Positions 37,924-45,903 of a stretch of DNA of 45,903 nucleotides are shown piece by piece (position 1 is the stretch's first letter; the number at the start of each line of letters is the position of its first letter). The notes beneath the pieces are model-generated. The model saw only the letters and a program-made list of their open reading frames with translations, had not been told where the DNA came from and ran no database searches. This DNA comes from Armatimonadota bacterium (GTDB lineage: Bacteria; Armatimonadota; Fimbriimonadia; Fimbriimonadales; Fimbriimonadaceae), in contig JANYCU010000048.1 in the NCBI GenBank assembly GCA_025360125.1, forward strand, positions 1-45,903. Reading direction: 5' to 3'. The position numbers and the translations under genes were made by a program.

Positions 37924-38073
37924 CCGTTAACCAAGAATCATCCACCTCGTCAACCTCGACACATTTTTCGATTTACTTTTTTGGCGGGACTTCGGTCGCC
38001 ACTCCTGCCAGCTTCGGAGGACAGGGTTTGCTGGCGGGACTGCAATTTGCTAAAACCTGAAGCCTGAATCTCA

Positions 38074-38096
38074 GCCCTGCGCCCTGCGCCCTGTGC
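38074..38096. repeat. Heptamer repeat GCCCTGC
   Basis: GCCCTGC, GCCCTGC and GCCCTGT plus GCC, in seven-base register, just after the stop of the 38100-39836 gene (minus strand). Another post-stop heptamer array. Confidence 0.7.
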
Positions 38097-38099
38097 CAA

Positions 38100-39836
38100 C
38101 TAGCCCCCAAGGTTCGGAAACGCAGCCGCATCCAACCGAAACCTCGTGTCCTTATTACCATTCTGAACCTTAATCCGAATCGTCCCCCTTCGGGCCGGCT
38201 GGAAGAAGTAGATGCCCTGCGGACCAAACCGACTGTGAATGACACCAATCGTATCGCCTTTGTCGTCCAAAAGCACGTATCCGCTCGCCCCGCCTCTCAC
38301 CGTCAATTGGTACCAATTGTTGGCTTCGACCGTGACCGAATAGGTGCCAAGCGCCGGGCCATCCTTATAATCCACCACAGTTGCGATTGCCAGCGGCTCG
38401 GGTTTTGCCGAGTCGAGATTCATCGCGTACGACCCGCTGCCACCACCCTGCGGCGACGACACCATGACGAGGTATTTCTTGGTCTCTTCGTACTGCAACT
38501 CGGTGCTGGGCATGTGCTTCTTTTGGTCGATATATTCCGTGGTGCTGCCTTCCATCGACATCAGGGTGAACTGGAGCTCGAATCCGTCTGCCTTGCCATT
38601 GATGCGCTGAATATCGCCTTTAACCCCACTAATCATATAGAATTGGGTTTCGCCCAGTTCTATGCGGCCTGAGATCGGTTTGCCGTCTTGCCACGTCGGA
38701 ATGTCCATCCGATTCACCATCGAAACCGTCGTGGGTTTGTTGGCGTTCGAGCTCACAATGAGCGTGACTTCGCCTTTCTCATGGAACAGTCGATAGCTGT
38801 CTCGGTCGTTGGTCATCAGTGGCTGCAGCGTCTCGAAACTGATCGGCTTGCTCCCGTCGGCTTCTTTGTCGGGCGTGGTTTGGGCTTTAAATTGGAAGCC
38901 CGTTTCTTCCGGAGCGTCGAGCGTTGTTCGCACAATGTTGCTACGCTCCACTTTCATCTTGAAGATTCGTTGCGCGGTGGGTGCGAGGTCGAACTTGATG
39001 GTGCCCGTCTTCTCCAAATTGGCGACTTCGACGATGTCGAGGCGAGGGTCGGCGGTTCCGTCGGCCGACGGCGAATCGTAGACGAGGTAAAAATCACCTT
39101 TGACTTTGGCTTCGAAAAGGGGTGAATTTGCCCCATCTTGTTGGTAGAACGAATAGTCAGTCTTCTTGACTCCGGTCGGACCAATAATGCCCCGATAGGC
39201 CAGGTCCCAGTTTCGGCCCGACGTCGCAAAGTGAGCGCGCCGCACGCTGTAAACCTTCCCAGCTTCACCTTTGAAGTGGAAGTAGACGAAGTGGCCGCCG
39301 TGGCCGGGCTTATCGTCGGGGTTTTTGAGCGGTTTATTGTTCGCTCCGGGCGCAATTTCCATCGGAATAAAGGTTTGGGTGTAAATCTTGAACGGTCCAC
39401 CACCCGACGAGCGATAGTTTTGGACGATCAGCTTGTACTCTTTGTCATCCGGAAATTGGAAGGTGAGCAACGGCGATTGATTACCCTCATACTGGTCATC
39501 GTTCTCGGCGACGACTTTCCCCTTCGCGTCAAGGAGCTTGAGGCCGGGGTCGAAGACGCTGCTGTGGACGGTGGCGAAAATCGTTTGCCCGGGTACCCCT
39601 TTGAACTTGTATTCGACTTTGTCGCCTTGGGTGAGGATGGCGGTTGTCGAGTTCCAGCGGTTGCCTTCTTCTCCGCTATCGATGTTGTGGGGCGGGTACG
39701 AGTCCTCTTCTTGGCCGCCGATGTTGCCTTGGAAGCCACCGCCAGCACCGCCCTGGCCTCCCTGGGCTTGGGCACAAATTGTCGCAACAAGGGTTCCTAG
39801 CAACGCTAGGACACGAAAACATCTGGAAATCCCCAT
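38100..39836 (-). CDS. Large secreted protein with pre-peptidase C-terminal (PPC)-like domains
   Basis: I start at ATG 39836, which gives the signal peptide MGISRCFRVLALLGTLVATI and about 578 residues. The longer frame to 39953 adds 39 residues before it. After a Gly/Gln-rich linker comes a PPC-type beta sandwich (GDKVEYKFKGVPGQTIFATV ... PGLKLLDAKGKVVAENDD ... YKLIVQNYRSSGGGPFKIY). More beta-rich repeats follow, ending with a possible second one (YQLTVRGGASGYVLLDDKGD ... FFQPARRGTIRIKVQNG). PPC domains are usually attached to exported enzymes, but I see no catalytic domain here, so a structural or binding role is likelier. Confidence 0.75.
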   Translation of the reverse strand: MGISRCFRVLALLGTLVATICAQAQGGQGGAGGGFQGNIGGQEEDSYPPHNIDSGEEGNRWNSTTAILTQGDKVEYKFKGVPGQTIFATVHSSVFDPGLKLLDAKGKVVAENDDQYEGNQSPLLTFQFPDDKEYKLIVQNYRSSGGGPFKIYTQTFIPMEIAPGANNKPLKNPDDKPGHGGHFVYFHFKGEAGKVYSVRRAHFATSGRNWDLAYRGIIGPTGVKKTDYSFYQQDGANSPLFEAKVKGDFYLVYDSPSADGTADPRLDIVEVANLEKTGTIKFDLAPTAQRIFKMKVERSNIVRTTLDAPEETGFQFKAQTTPDKEADGSKPISFETLQPLMTNDRDSYRLFHEKGEVTLIVSSNANKPTTVSMVNRMDIPTWQDGKPISGRIELGETQFYMISGVKGDIQRINGKADGFELQFTLMSMEGSTTEYIDQKKHMPSTELQYEETKKYLVMVSSPQGGGSGSYAMNLDSAKPEPLAIATVVDYKDGPALGTYSVTVEANNWYQLTVRGGASGYVLLDDKGDTIGVIHSRFGPQGIYFFQPARRGTIRIKVQNGNKDTRFRLDAAAFPNLGG

Positions 39837-40001
39837 AAAATCTTGGACGCGCGAATGGCGCAGAGGATACATGGGAACGGAAGGACTGGCAGACTTTGAA
39901 CTAACAGTCAAGATTCTTGAATAACCCTGTAACTTCGTAGATGGGTGGTTCATTTAGAAGTAATCACGCAGCCCACAAAGTGGCTAGCAGTGCAAACCGA
40001 G

Positions 40002-40541
40002 TTACTTGCTCTTAAACTCCTTCACGAATTTCAGAACGTTTTCTGCGGCTGGCCTAACCTTGTAATCATCAAGCGAGGTCGCAAAAGTGATCTTGCCTGC
40101 ATTGCCGACCACAATCGTCGCGGGCTTCAGATATCCCTGGGGATACTTGCCAGCATAGAGCGCGGCAAGCTTCCCTTCTGGGTCAGACAAAAACACGAAC
40201 TGTGGGCCAAGTTTTTCCGCTTCTCGCATCTTCTTAAGCTTATCTGCGGGTTCGTATGATACGGCGTAGACAGTTGCTTTCGCCGTCGCGAGGTCCTGAG
40301 ACAACTTGCCAAGCTCTCCGAGCTGGCGGTGGCAATAGGGTCACCAAATGGCACGATAGAACACGAGTACAACTGGCTTTTTGCCATATTGCTTGCTCAG
40401 GTCAACGTCGTTTCCGTCTTCGTCTTTTACGATGACGGACCTGGCCGCTTTCCCGATCCACTCGGTCCCATGGTCGACAACTGCCTTTGGTGGCTCTTGG
40501 TTAAGCAAGAGCGAACAGGCAAACATGCAAGTCAGAGACAT
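40002..40541 (-). CDS. Putative selenocysteine-containing peroxiredoxin/thioredoxin-fold protein
   Basis: Reading from ATG 40541 gives a short signal peptide-like start (MSLTCMFACSLLLNQ), a thioredoxin-fold strand KKPVVLVFYRAIW, then TGA (40341-40343), then PYCHRQLGELGKLSQ in the same frame, and on to VLKFVKEFKSK (stop at 40002). The TGA sits exactly at the first Cys of the AhpC/TSA-type motif WCPYC. Translating it as Sec gives FYRAIW-U-PYC, and a 179-residue protein with U67 and C70. A SECIS-like hairpin follows at the right distance. This is the expected picture of a bacterial selenoprotein with Sec at the peroxidatic site. The alternative is a simple TGC/TGT to TGA nonsense mutation. Sec machinery is not in the window. 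Confidence 0.75.
40306..40343 (-). promoter_or_regulatory. Candidate bacterial SECIS element
   Basis: Directly after the in-frame TGA, the minus strand folds as TTGCC (40331-40335)/GGCAA (40306-40310) outside and AGCTC (40320-40324)/GAGCT (40312-40316) inside, with apical loop GGA. The loop starts with G, 21 bases after the UGA, within the 16-37 base range known for bSECIS. Confidence 0.6.
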
Positions 40542-40611
40542 GGCGGGAGTCTACCAGTTCACCCACTTTTCTGAGTCTCCGGGCTAGCCACGTACGTGGG
40601 CACATAATTCG

Positions 40612-40778
40612 GCTGCCGCGGGAATCCAAGGGTCTGATTCCGAATACAATTCTTAATGTGCCAGACTTGACTCGACTTTCCTGGGGACTGAGCGAGCCAT
40701 TTAAGCCACGGAAAAGTCGGATCGAATAGCGGCGTCCAAAGTACAACCCCGACAGGTTTCTTGGATTCCCGCGGCAGC
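40612..40778. repeat. Inverted repeat element (19-bp arms)
   Basis: GCTGCCGCGGGAATCCAAG at 40612-40630 and its exact complement at 40760-40778 flank 129 bases without a gene. Perfect 19-base arms make this a small inverted-repeat element, perhaps a MITE-like insertion. A perfect 12-base palindrome CCACGTACGTGG (40588-40599) lies just outside. The region 40542-40872 has no gene. Confidence 0.75.
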
Positions 40779-40860
40779 AAATTTGCGCTTACCCCACCCA
40801 CACGGTGGCTCGCCAATCATTGGCTGGGTAAAAAGGCCCATGAAGTTTGTTGGGACCCGG

Positions 40861-40866
40861 TACTCT
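40861..40866 (+). promoter_or_regulatory. Candidate -10 box for a leaderless transcript
   Basis: TACTCT, six bases before ATG 40873. Confidence 0.25.
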
Positions 40867-40872
40867 GGCGTT

Positions 40873-41928
40873 ATGAAAGCCCTTTTTGTGGCCCTTGGGA
40901 TTTTCCTGATGACAGGATTGGCCCAAATTAGTTTTTCCCAACCAGTTCCAGTAGACACACCTAGGGATTTTGCGCCAAATCGTTATTTTTCTAGGCAATT
41001 CCGTACACGTACTAGTGGCAAATTGATGGAGGTTCGCTCCTCGTTTGGCAACTCGGGTCGAATTGTTCAGCTTTGGGATTATTATGTACAAAATGGTTTC
41101 GTTCCGGGAACAGTTCAGCAGTGGTTGCTGCTTCCCGCTGGCCGAATTGGAGGCGACATGACCTACTTTATCTACAATGTGGAATACGACAAGTATCTTG
41201 ATGCCAGGACTGAAAATGGTTCCGTGACGGTCAGTACTGGCGACAATTCTAACTACCAACGGTGGTTTCAATTCTCTTTCCGCTATTCAGATCCACCTAC
41301 GGTCACTTATATGAATGTCGAAACAAACTCGGTATTAACACGATCTGGAGAAACTAACGGATCAACCTTTGTGATGCGGACCTTGACCTTTGCCGACAAC
41401 CAAGCCTTTGTTCCACGAACGACACCTGGCTGGATTGACACGGATTTCCCAAATGGCGTCAGTTTTCAAACATTTCCCTCGGAGACAATCTCATGTGCAG
41501 CAGACCTTGCCTACTCAATTAATGGCGCAACCTTTGGTTCATTTAACCTTAACTTAGCTGGAAATGTAAGTTCCGGAGTCAGGCGGTGGAACTCATGGCA
41601 TCCGGCCAGCGGTAGCTTTCTTACGGGCATTTCTGCTTCGCAATACGGAGTTATTCAAGAGCGATACAGCGGATTCTTTCTTGGTTCGCTAGGTCCGCAA
41701 TCTCCGGGCACCACCATTGGCGCCACATATCCGGTCTATCCAATCGGCGAAGGTAGGCAAAGTTGGTACGTGATCGATTCGAAAATCAACGGTGAATATT
41801 ACATTATCAATGCGGAATATGGTTATGCTTTGACTGCCAACTCTCCACTTGGTCCAGGTTCGGGTATGTCTACCGAGCTATTGGGATCGGCCGGAGCCAG
41901 ACAACGCTGGCGCTTTGATCAACCTTAA
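40873..41928 (+). CDS. Secreted ricin-type beta-trefoil lectin-like protein
   Basis: ATG 40873 gives a signal peptide (MKALFVALGIFLMTGLAQI) and about 351 residues. A longer frame to 40783 is rejected. The mature protein contains QxW-type motifs of ricin B-like beta-trefoils: TVQQWLLLPAG ... YFIYNVEYDKYLDARTENG ... NSNYQRWFQF, and near the end EGRQSWYVIDSKINGEYYII ... GARQRWRFDQP. These sugar-binding repeats suggest binding of an external glycan. It is flanked on both sides by similar short palindromic strings (TAGCCAC...GTGGGCA at 40585-40602 and 41959-41979). The codon use is more AT-rich than in the neighbours. Confidence 0.75.
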   Translation: MKALFVALGIFLMTGLAQISFSQPVPVDTPRDFAPNRYFSRQFRTRTSGKLMEVRSSFGNSGRIVQLWDYYVQNGFVPGTVQQWLLLPAGRIGGDMTYFIYNVEYDKYLDARTENGSVTVSTGDNSNYQRWFQFSFRYSDPPTVTYMNVETNSVLTRSGETNGSTFVMRTLTFADNQAFVPRTTPGWIDTDFPNGVSFQTFPSETISCAADLAYSINGATFGSFNLNLAGNVSSGVRRWNSWHPASGSFLTGISASQYGVIQERYSGFFLGSLGPQSPGTTIGATYPVYPIGEGRQSWYVIDSKINGEYYIINAEYGYALTANSPLGPGSGMSTELLGSAGARQRWRFDQP

Positions 41929-42485
41929 ACCCAATTCGTGATCTACGATATTTTTTGTAGCCACCCACTTATGTGGGCAGGGTTAGAACGATCTTGCGGC
42001 CCTAGAGACGCGAAGTGACCAGGAAGACAATCTGTGCCATCTGCGCTTTCTTGTCCGCCGAAGCAACATCACGCGAAGGCAGAGCCAGTGGAATCAAGAC
42101 TATCGATAGGTAGGCAGGTCATTGAGTTTAATCCGCCCATTATCTTTCACCAGGTTGTGGACCAGTTTTCCATTTGGGAGGACCAAATTCATGTTCACTT
42201 GCCACGTGTCGTCGCCCATATTGCATTACACGAACAAAATATGAACGGTGTGGTCCAACTTACTCTTGGTTAGCGGGAGTCAACCCCGACGGCTAAGGGC
42301 GACATTTTGTAAAGCTCGTTTACCGTGATAGCCTTGACCCTCCTAAACGAGGTGGTTGCGAGGCAAGTTAGGGCCAAGAGGAACATTTGATGTTAGTATC
42401 GCTGGGCTAGCTAGAAGCTCAGCAAAGCAGGCTTTGCGATTGCAGGCAATTGCACTCCCAAGGATCGCTTCGCAATCGATGAAAG
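41929..42485. other. Gene-poor stretch between lectin and groL
   Basis: No convincing gene. It holds a short palindrome CCCAC-TTAT-GTGGG (41964-41977), a GAA-loop hairpin on the minus strand (GATTGC-GAA-GCGATC, about 42463-42477) and a small coding-like frame listed separately. Confidence 0.5.
42100..42219 (-). CDS. Possible small protein or gene remnant
   Basis: A 39-codon minus-strand frame MGDDTWQVNMNLVLPNGK ... LNDLPTYR has a protein-like amino acid pattern but no ribosome-binding site and no recognised family. It may be the remnant of a larger gene. Confidence 0.2.
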   Translation of the reverse strand: MGDDTWQVNMNLVLPNGKLVHNLVKDNGRIKLNDLPTYR

Positions 42486-42486
42486 C

Positions 42487-42514
42487 AAAAAGCCCCGGAA
42501 TTTCTTCCGAGGCT
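42487..42514 (-). terminator. Rho-independent terminator of the groE operon
   Basis: On the minus strand AGCCTCGGAA and TTCCGGGGCT pair (one G-T pair, short loop), followed by TTTTTGC. It lies beyond the heptamer array that follows groL. Confidence 0.88.
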
Positions 42515-42521
42515 TCTCCTT

Positions 42522-42549
42522 GCTGAAAGCTGAAGGCTAACAGCTTCTT
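42522..42549. repeat. GCTNNNN heptamers after groL
   Basis: GCTGAAA, GCTGAAG, GCTAACA and GCTTCTT in seven-base register, between the groL stop and its terminator. The first unit is identical to the rpsJ array unit. Confidence 0.7.
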
Positions 42550-42556
42550 GGCTATA

Positions 42557-44206
<1,650 letters not shown>

Positions 44207-44255
44207 TTAAATTGATTTTTTTGGTTTTGTTACTTTGGGTTTAGTGACTTTTTTC

Positions 44256-45230
44256 TTAGTCTCTGCGAGGAGGCCTTCCGCCACCACCGCCGGGTCTGAA
44301 TCCACCACCGCCACCGGGACGTCCACCGCCACCGCCGGGCCTGAATCCGCCACCACCGGGTCTGAATCCACCGCCGCCACCGGGTCGGTCACCGCCGCCG
44401 CCTCGATAGGGGGGACGATCTCCGCCGTCGTTGCCTCGGAAAGGAGGACGGTCGCCTTGTGGGCGGTCGCTGTTGCCGCGGTACGGCGGGCGGTCACCTT
44501 GGGGGCGATCACTATTTCCTCGGTAGGGAGGACGATCTCCGCCGTCATTACCTCGATAGGGGGGACGGTCTCCACTGGGTCGGAATGGGGGGCGATCTCC
44601 TTGGGGACGATCTCCACCGCCGCCACGATAAGGGGGTCTTTCGTCGCGGTCGCCGCCACGAAATGGGGGTCGATCCGAATAGGGTCGATCTCCTCCTGGC
44701 CTATCGCCTTGGGGGCGATCTCCGCCTTCTTGTCTGTCTCCGCCTTGAGGACGGTCATCTCGTTGAAATTCTCTTCGAGGTCGATCGTCTCGATCTCCAC
44801 CGCGATCACGATCACCGAAGTCTCGGCGAGGTGGTCGGTCGTTAGCATCGAATTGTTGGCGTCGAACACCAAAAGCTTCGGACTCGATTTTCTGAGCCAT
44901 GGCTCGGAGCTTGAGGCTGAGTTCTTTGGTTCGCTTCTCGATGTCGTGAGTATGAAACTCTTCGACATATTCGAGATCGGCGGCCAAAAGCACCAGCGTA
45001 TCGAGTGCGGCAAGGGCGCCGAGGGCGTCTTGCAGGAACCGAAGCAATTGGACGTCGTTTGCCCGTCCAGTTCCGTCGGCGATGGATGAAGGAACGGCAA
45101 TTGCCGCGCCCTTAATTTGTTGTGAAAGGCCGTCTTTTTCGGCTTCTGGCAACAGTTCTGTGAATCGGTAAGCAGTCGTCACCAAAGTGCGAGCTTGCTG
45201 CCATACGTCGAGATTTCGATAATCGGCCAT
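44256..45230 (-). CDS. Four-helix-bundle (S23/IVP-type) protein with a long RGG-rich disordered tail
   Basis: Residues 1-115 match the four-helix bundle of the 23S rRNA intervening-sequence protein family (LDVWQQARTLVTTAYRFTEL, LSQQIKGAAIAVPSSIADGTGR, LLRFLQDALGALAALDTLV); related proteins include Avd of diversity-generating retroelements. Residues about 130-324 are disordered: first RD-rich, then eight PP(Y/F)R units in repeats such as DRPPYRGN, then GGGGFRPGG stretches. Such RGG/aromatic tails bind RNA and promote phase separation in other proteins. The gene lies between groES (12 bases upstream) and groL (64 bases downstream). In another frame the DNA after the repeats encodes a basic tail (ETKKKVTKPKVTKPKKSI, stop 44207), so repeat indels may switch the C-terminus. 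Confidence 0.85.
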   Translation of the reverse strand: MADYRNLDVWQQARTLVTTAYRFTELLPEAEKDGLSQQIKGAAIAVPSSIADGTGRANDVQLLRFLQDALGALAALDTLVLLAADLEYVEEFHTHDIEKRTKELSLKLRAMAQKIESEAFGVRRQQFDANDRPPRRDFGDRDRGGDRDDRPRREFQRDDRPQGGDRQEGGDRPQGDRPGGDRPYSDRPPFRGGDRDERPPYRGGGGDRPQGDRPPFRPSGDRPPYRGNDGGDRPPYRGNSDRPQGDRPPYRGNSDRPQGDRPPFRGNDGGDRPPYRGGGGDRPGGGGGFRPGGGGFRPGGGGGRPGGGGGFRPGGGGGRPPRRD

Positions 45231-45242
45231 AAGTTTGTTGGT

Positions 45243-45539
45243 TTATTTCTTCGCCAAAATAGCGTAGATCTGGTCCTCGTCCAGGATGGTGTATTCCCTT
45301 CCGTCGAGCGCAACTTCGTTTCCGCCGTACTTACTGAAAAGTACTTTGTCGCCGACCTTGACGGTCAGCTTATTTCGCTCACCATTGTCCAGGACACGAC
45401 CGTTTCCGATTGCGATGACGGTGCCTTCTTGCGGTTTTTTCTTCGCGCTGTCAGGCAGGTAGATGCCGCTTGCAGTTTTTTCTTCTGCGTCGAGCACCTC
45501 AACAACGACTTTATCACCGAGTGGTTTTAGGTTTGCCAT
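45243..45539 (-). CDS. groS: Co-chaperonin GroES
   Basis: The 98-residue lid of the GroEL chamber. The segments [23 protein letters not shown] (including the mobile loop), the roof loop, and [20 protein letters not shown] are typical. First gene of the groE operon; a CIRCE operator lies 47 bases upstream of the ATG. Confidence 0.98.
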   Translation of the reverse strand: MANLKPLGDKVVVEVLDAEEKTASGIYLPDSAKKKPQEGTVIAIGNGRVLDNGERNKLTVKVGDKVLFSKYGGNEVALDGREYTILDEDQIYAILAKK

Positions 45540-45585
45540 TGTGGTTTTCTGTTTGTCTTCTCCAAAATTTTTCCGACACGAAAAG

Positions 45586-45617
45586 TTGGCACTCTCGCGT
45601 TGGGATTGCTAATTGTA
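45586..45617 (-). promoter_or_regulatory. CIRCE operator (HrcA site) and -10 of the groE operon
   Basis: On the minus strand TTAGCAATC-N9-GAGTGCCAA (45586-45612) matches the CIRCE consensus TTAGCACTC-N9-GAGTGCTAA with one mismatch in each arm and the exact nine-base spacer. A TACAAT (45612-45617) overlaps its upstream edge and is the likely -10. HrcA repression relieved by heat stress is expected for all three genes of the operon. Confidence 0.9.
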
Positions 45618-45671
45618 CCCTTTTGATTTACTCCAGGGGTAGGTTACGCGTTCCGAGTTTTGAGCCAAAAA

Positions 45672-45699
45672 GTGCGAAGTGCGGAGTGCGAAGTGCAAA
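45672..45699. repeat. Heptamer array GTGCGAA-type x4
   Basis: GTGCGAA, GTGCGGA, GTGCGAA and GTGCAAA in register, upstream of the groE promoter. Confidence 0.8.
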
Positions 45700-45767
45700 T
45701 TTGAAACATTCACTTGAAGGATATCGTCTTCCTACCCTTCCTTGCTTCTTGGGAACTTCGTTCTGAA

Positions 45768-45903
45768 GTGCGTGGAATTAGTTGGACACCTACTTTATCC
45801 GTAGGAGAAAATAGAGATGGTGTCTCGCAGAAGTTATAGTCGTGAGTTTAAGTTGGGCATTTGCCAAGGGATTCAATCTGGTGTTATGTCCAAATCCCAG
45901 GTA
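45768..45903 (+). mobile_element. Left end of an IS3-family insertion sequence (partial)
   Basis: The transposase start described below is preceded by GTTGGACACCTAC, with a CCTAC-TTTATCC-GTAGG hairpin. TGGACACC-type ends are common in IS3-family elements. The exact left end cannot be fixed, and the element continues beyond the window. Confidence 0.6.
45817..45903 (+). CDS. IS3-family transposase OrfA, N-terminal fragment cut by window end
   Basis: ATG 45817 begins MVSRRSYSREFKLGICQGIQ and continues to SKSQV at the last base of the window. The pattern R-x-Y-S-x-E-F-K followed by a helix and an S-K-x-Q-V turn is the start of the helix-turn-helix of IS3-type OrfA proteins. GGAG lies about 10 bases upstream. 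Confidence 0.75.
   Translation, partial: MVSRRSYSREFKLGICQGIQSGVMSKSQV

Noticed and set aside
42034-42273. 79-codon plus-strand frame between the lectin and groL
   Set aside because: No start signal or family pattern, and the opposite strand has a more protein-like short frame.
44235-45089. Long open plus-strand frames opposite the RGG gene
   Set aside because: They arise because the GC-rich repeats are open in several frames. The minus frame has a recognisable four-helix domain and fits the operon.

Overview
The window is bacterial chromosome with moderate GC and densely packed genes. It looks like core genome with a few accessory patches. Housekeeping loci present are rpoBC, the str operon (rpsL-rpsG-fusA, then tuf), a solitary rpsJ, groES/groL, hisB, sucD and ahcY. 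A planctomycete-type cytochrome c, rpoBC without rplKAJL beside it, a solitary rpsJ and TANNNT boxes just before start codons suggest a lineage away from Proteobacteria and Firmicutes. Armatimonadota (Fimbriimonadia-like) is my best guess. That is inference only, since no rRNA gene is present.

Layout. 1-2.5 kb: two exported proteins of unknown function. 2.5-12.8 kb: a DAACS symporter, then rpoC and rpoB on the minus strand. The rpoB rifampicin pocket carries changes expected to give intrinsic resistance. 12.8-14.7 kb: three small paralogous membrane/coiled-coil proteins and hisB, preceded by a c-di-AMP (ydaO-type) riboswitch with a terminator. 14.7-18.1 kb: sucD, a cytochrome c, a VOC protein and small membrane proteins, two of them zinc-ribbon proteins. 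18.2-22.6 kb: monocistronic rpsJ, ahcY under a SAH riboswitch whose ON-switch logic can be read directly, a GyrI-like protein, a PhyH dioxygenase and a VOC-GNAT fusion. 22.6-27.8 kb: an rraB-like gene broken by TAA, then tuf, fusA, rpsG and rpsL, each section with its own terminator or leader. 27.8-28.3 kb: non-coding DNA full of small GAA-loop hairpins. 28.9-35.7 kb: a type I restriction operon, hsdM (frameshifted)-hsdS-[AbiJ-NTD/HEPN-like protein]-hsdR. 35.7-42.5 kb: a decayed SRAP-like fragment, a hypothetical gene with a repeat inserted in frame, a fasciclin protein, a large secreted PPC-domain protein, a selenocysteine-type peroxiredoxin with an in-frame TGA and a bacterial SECIS-like hairpin, and a secreted ricin-type lectin. 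42.5-45.6 kb: a CIRCE-controlled chaperonin operon in which a four-helix-bundle (S23/IVP-type) protein with a long RGG/DRPPYRG disordered tail sits between groES and groL. The window ends in the first codons of an IS3-type transposase.

The strongest candidates for something undescribed are the groES-[four-helix/RGG]-groL operon, the putative Sec peroxiredoxin, the HEPN toxin-like gene inside the hsd operon, and the c-di-AMP riboswitch in front of hisB. Across the window there are also heptamer tandem repeats, several of them exactly between stop codons and terminators, and a frequent leaderless-type promoter arrangement.
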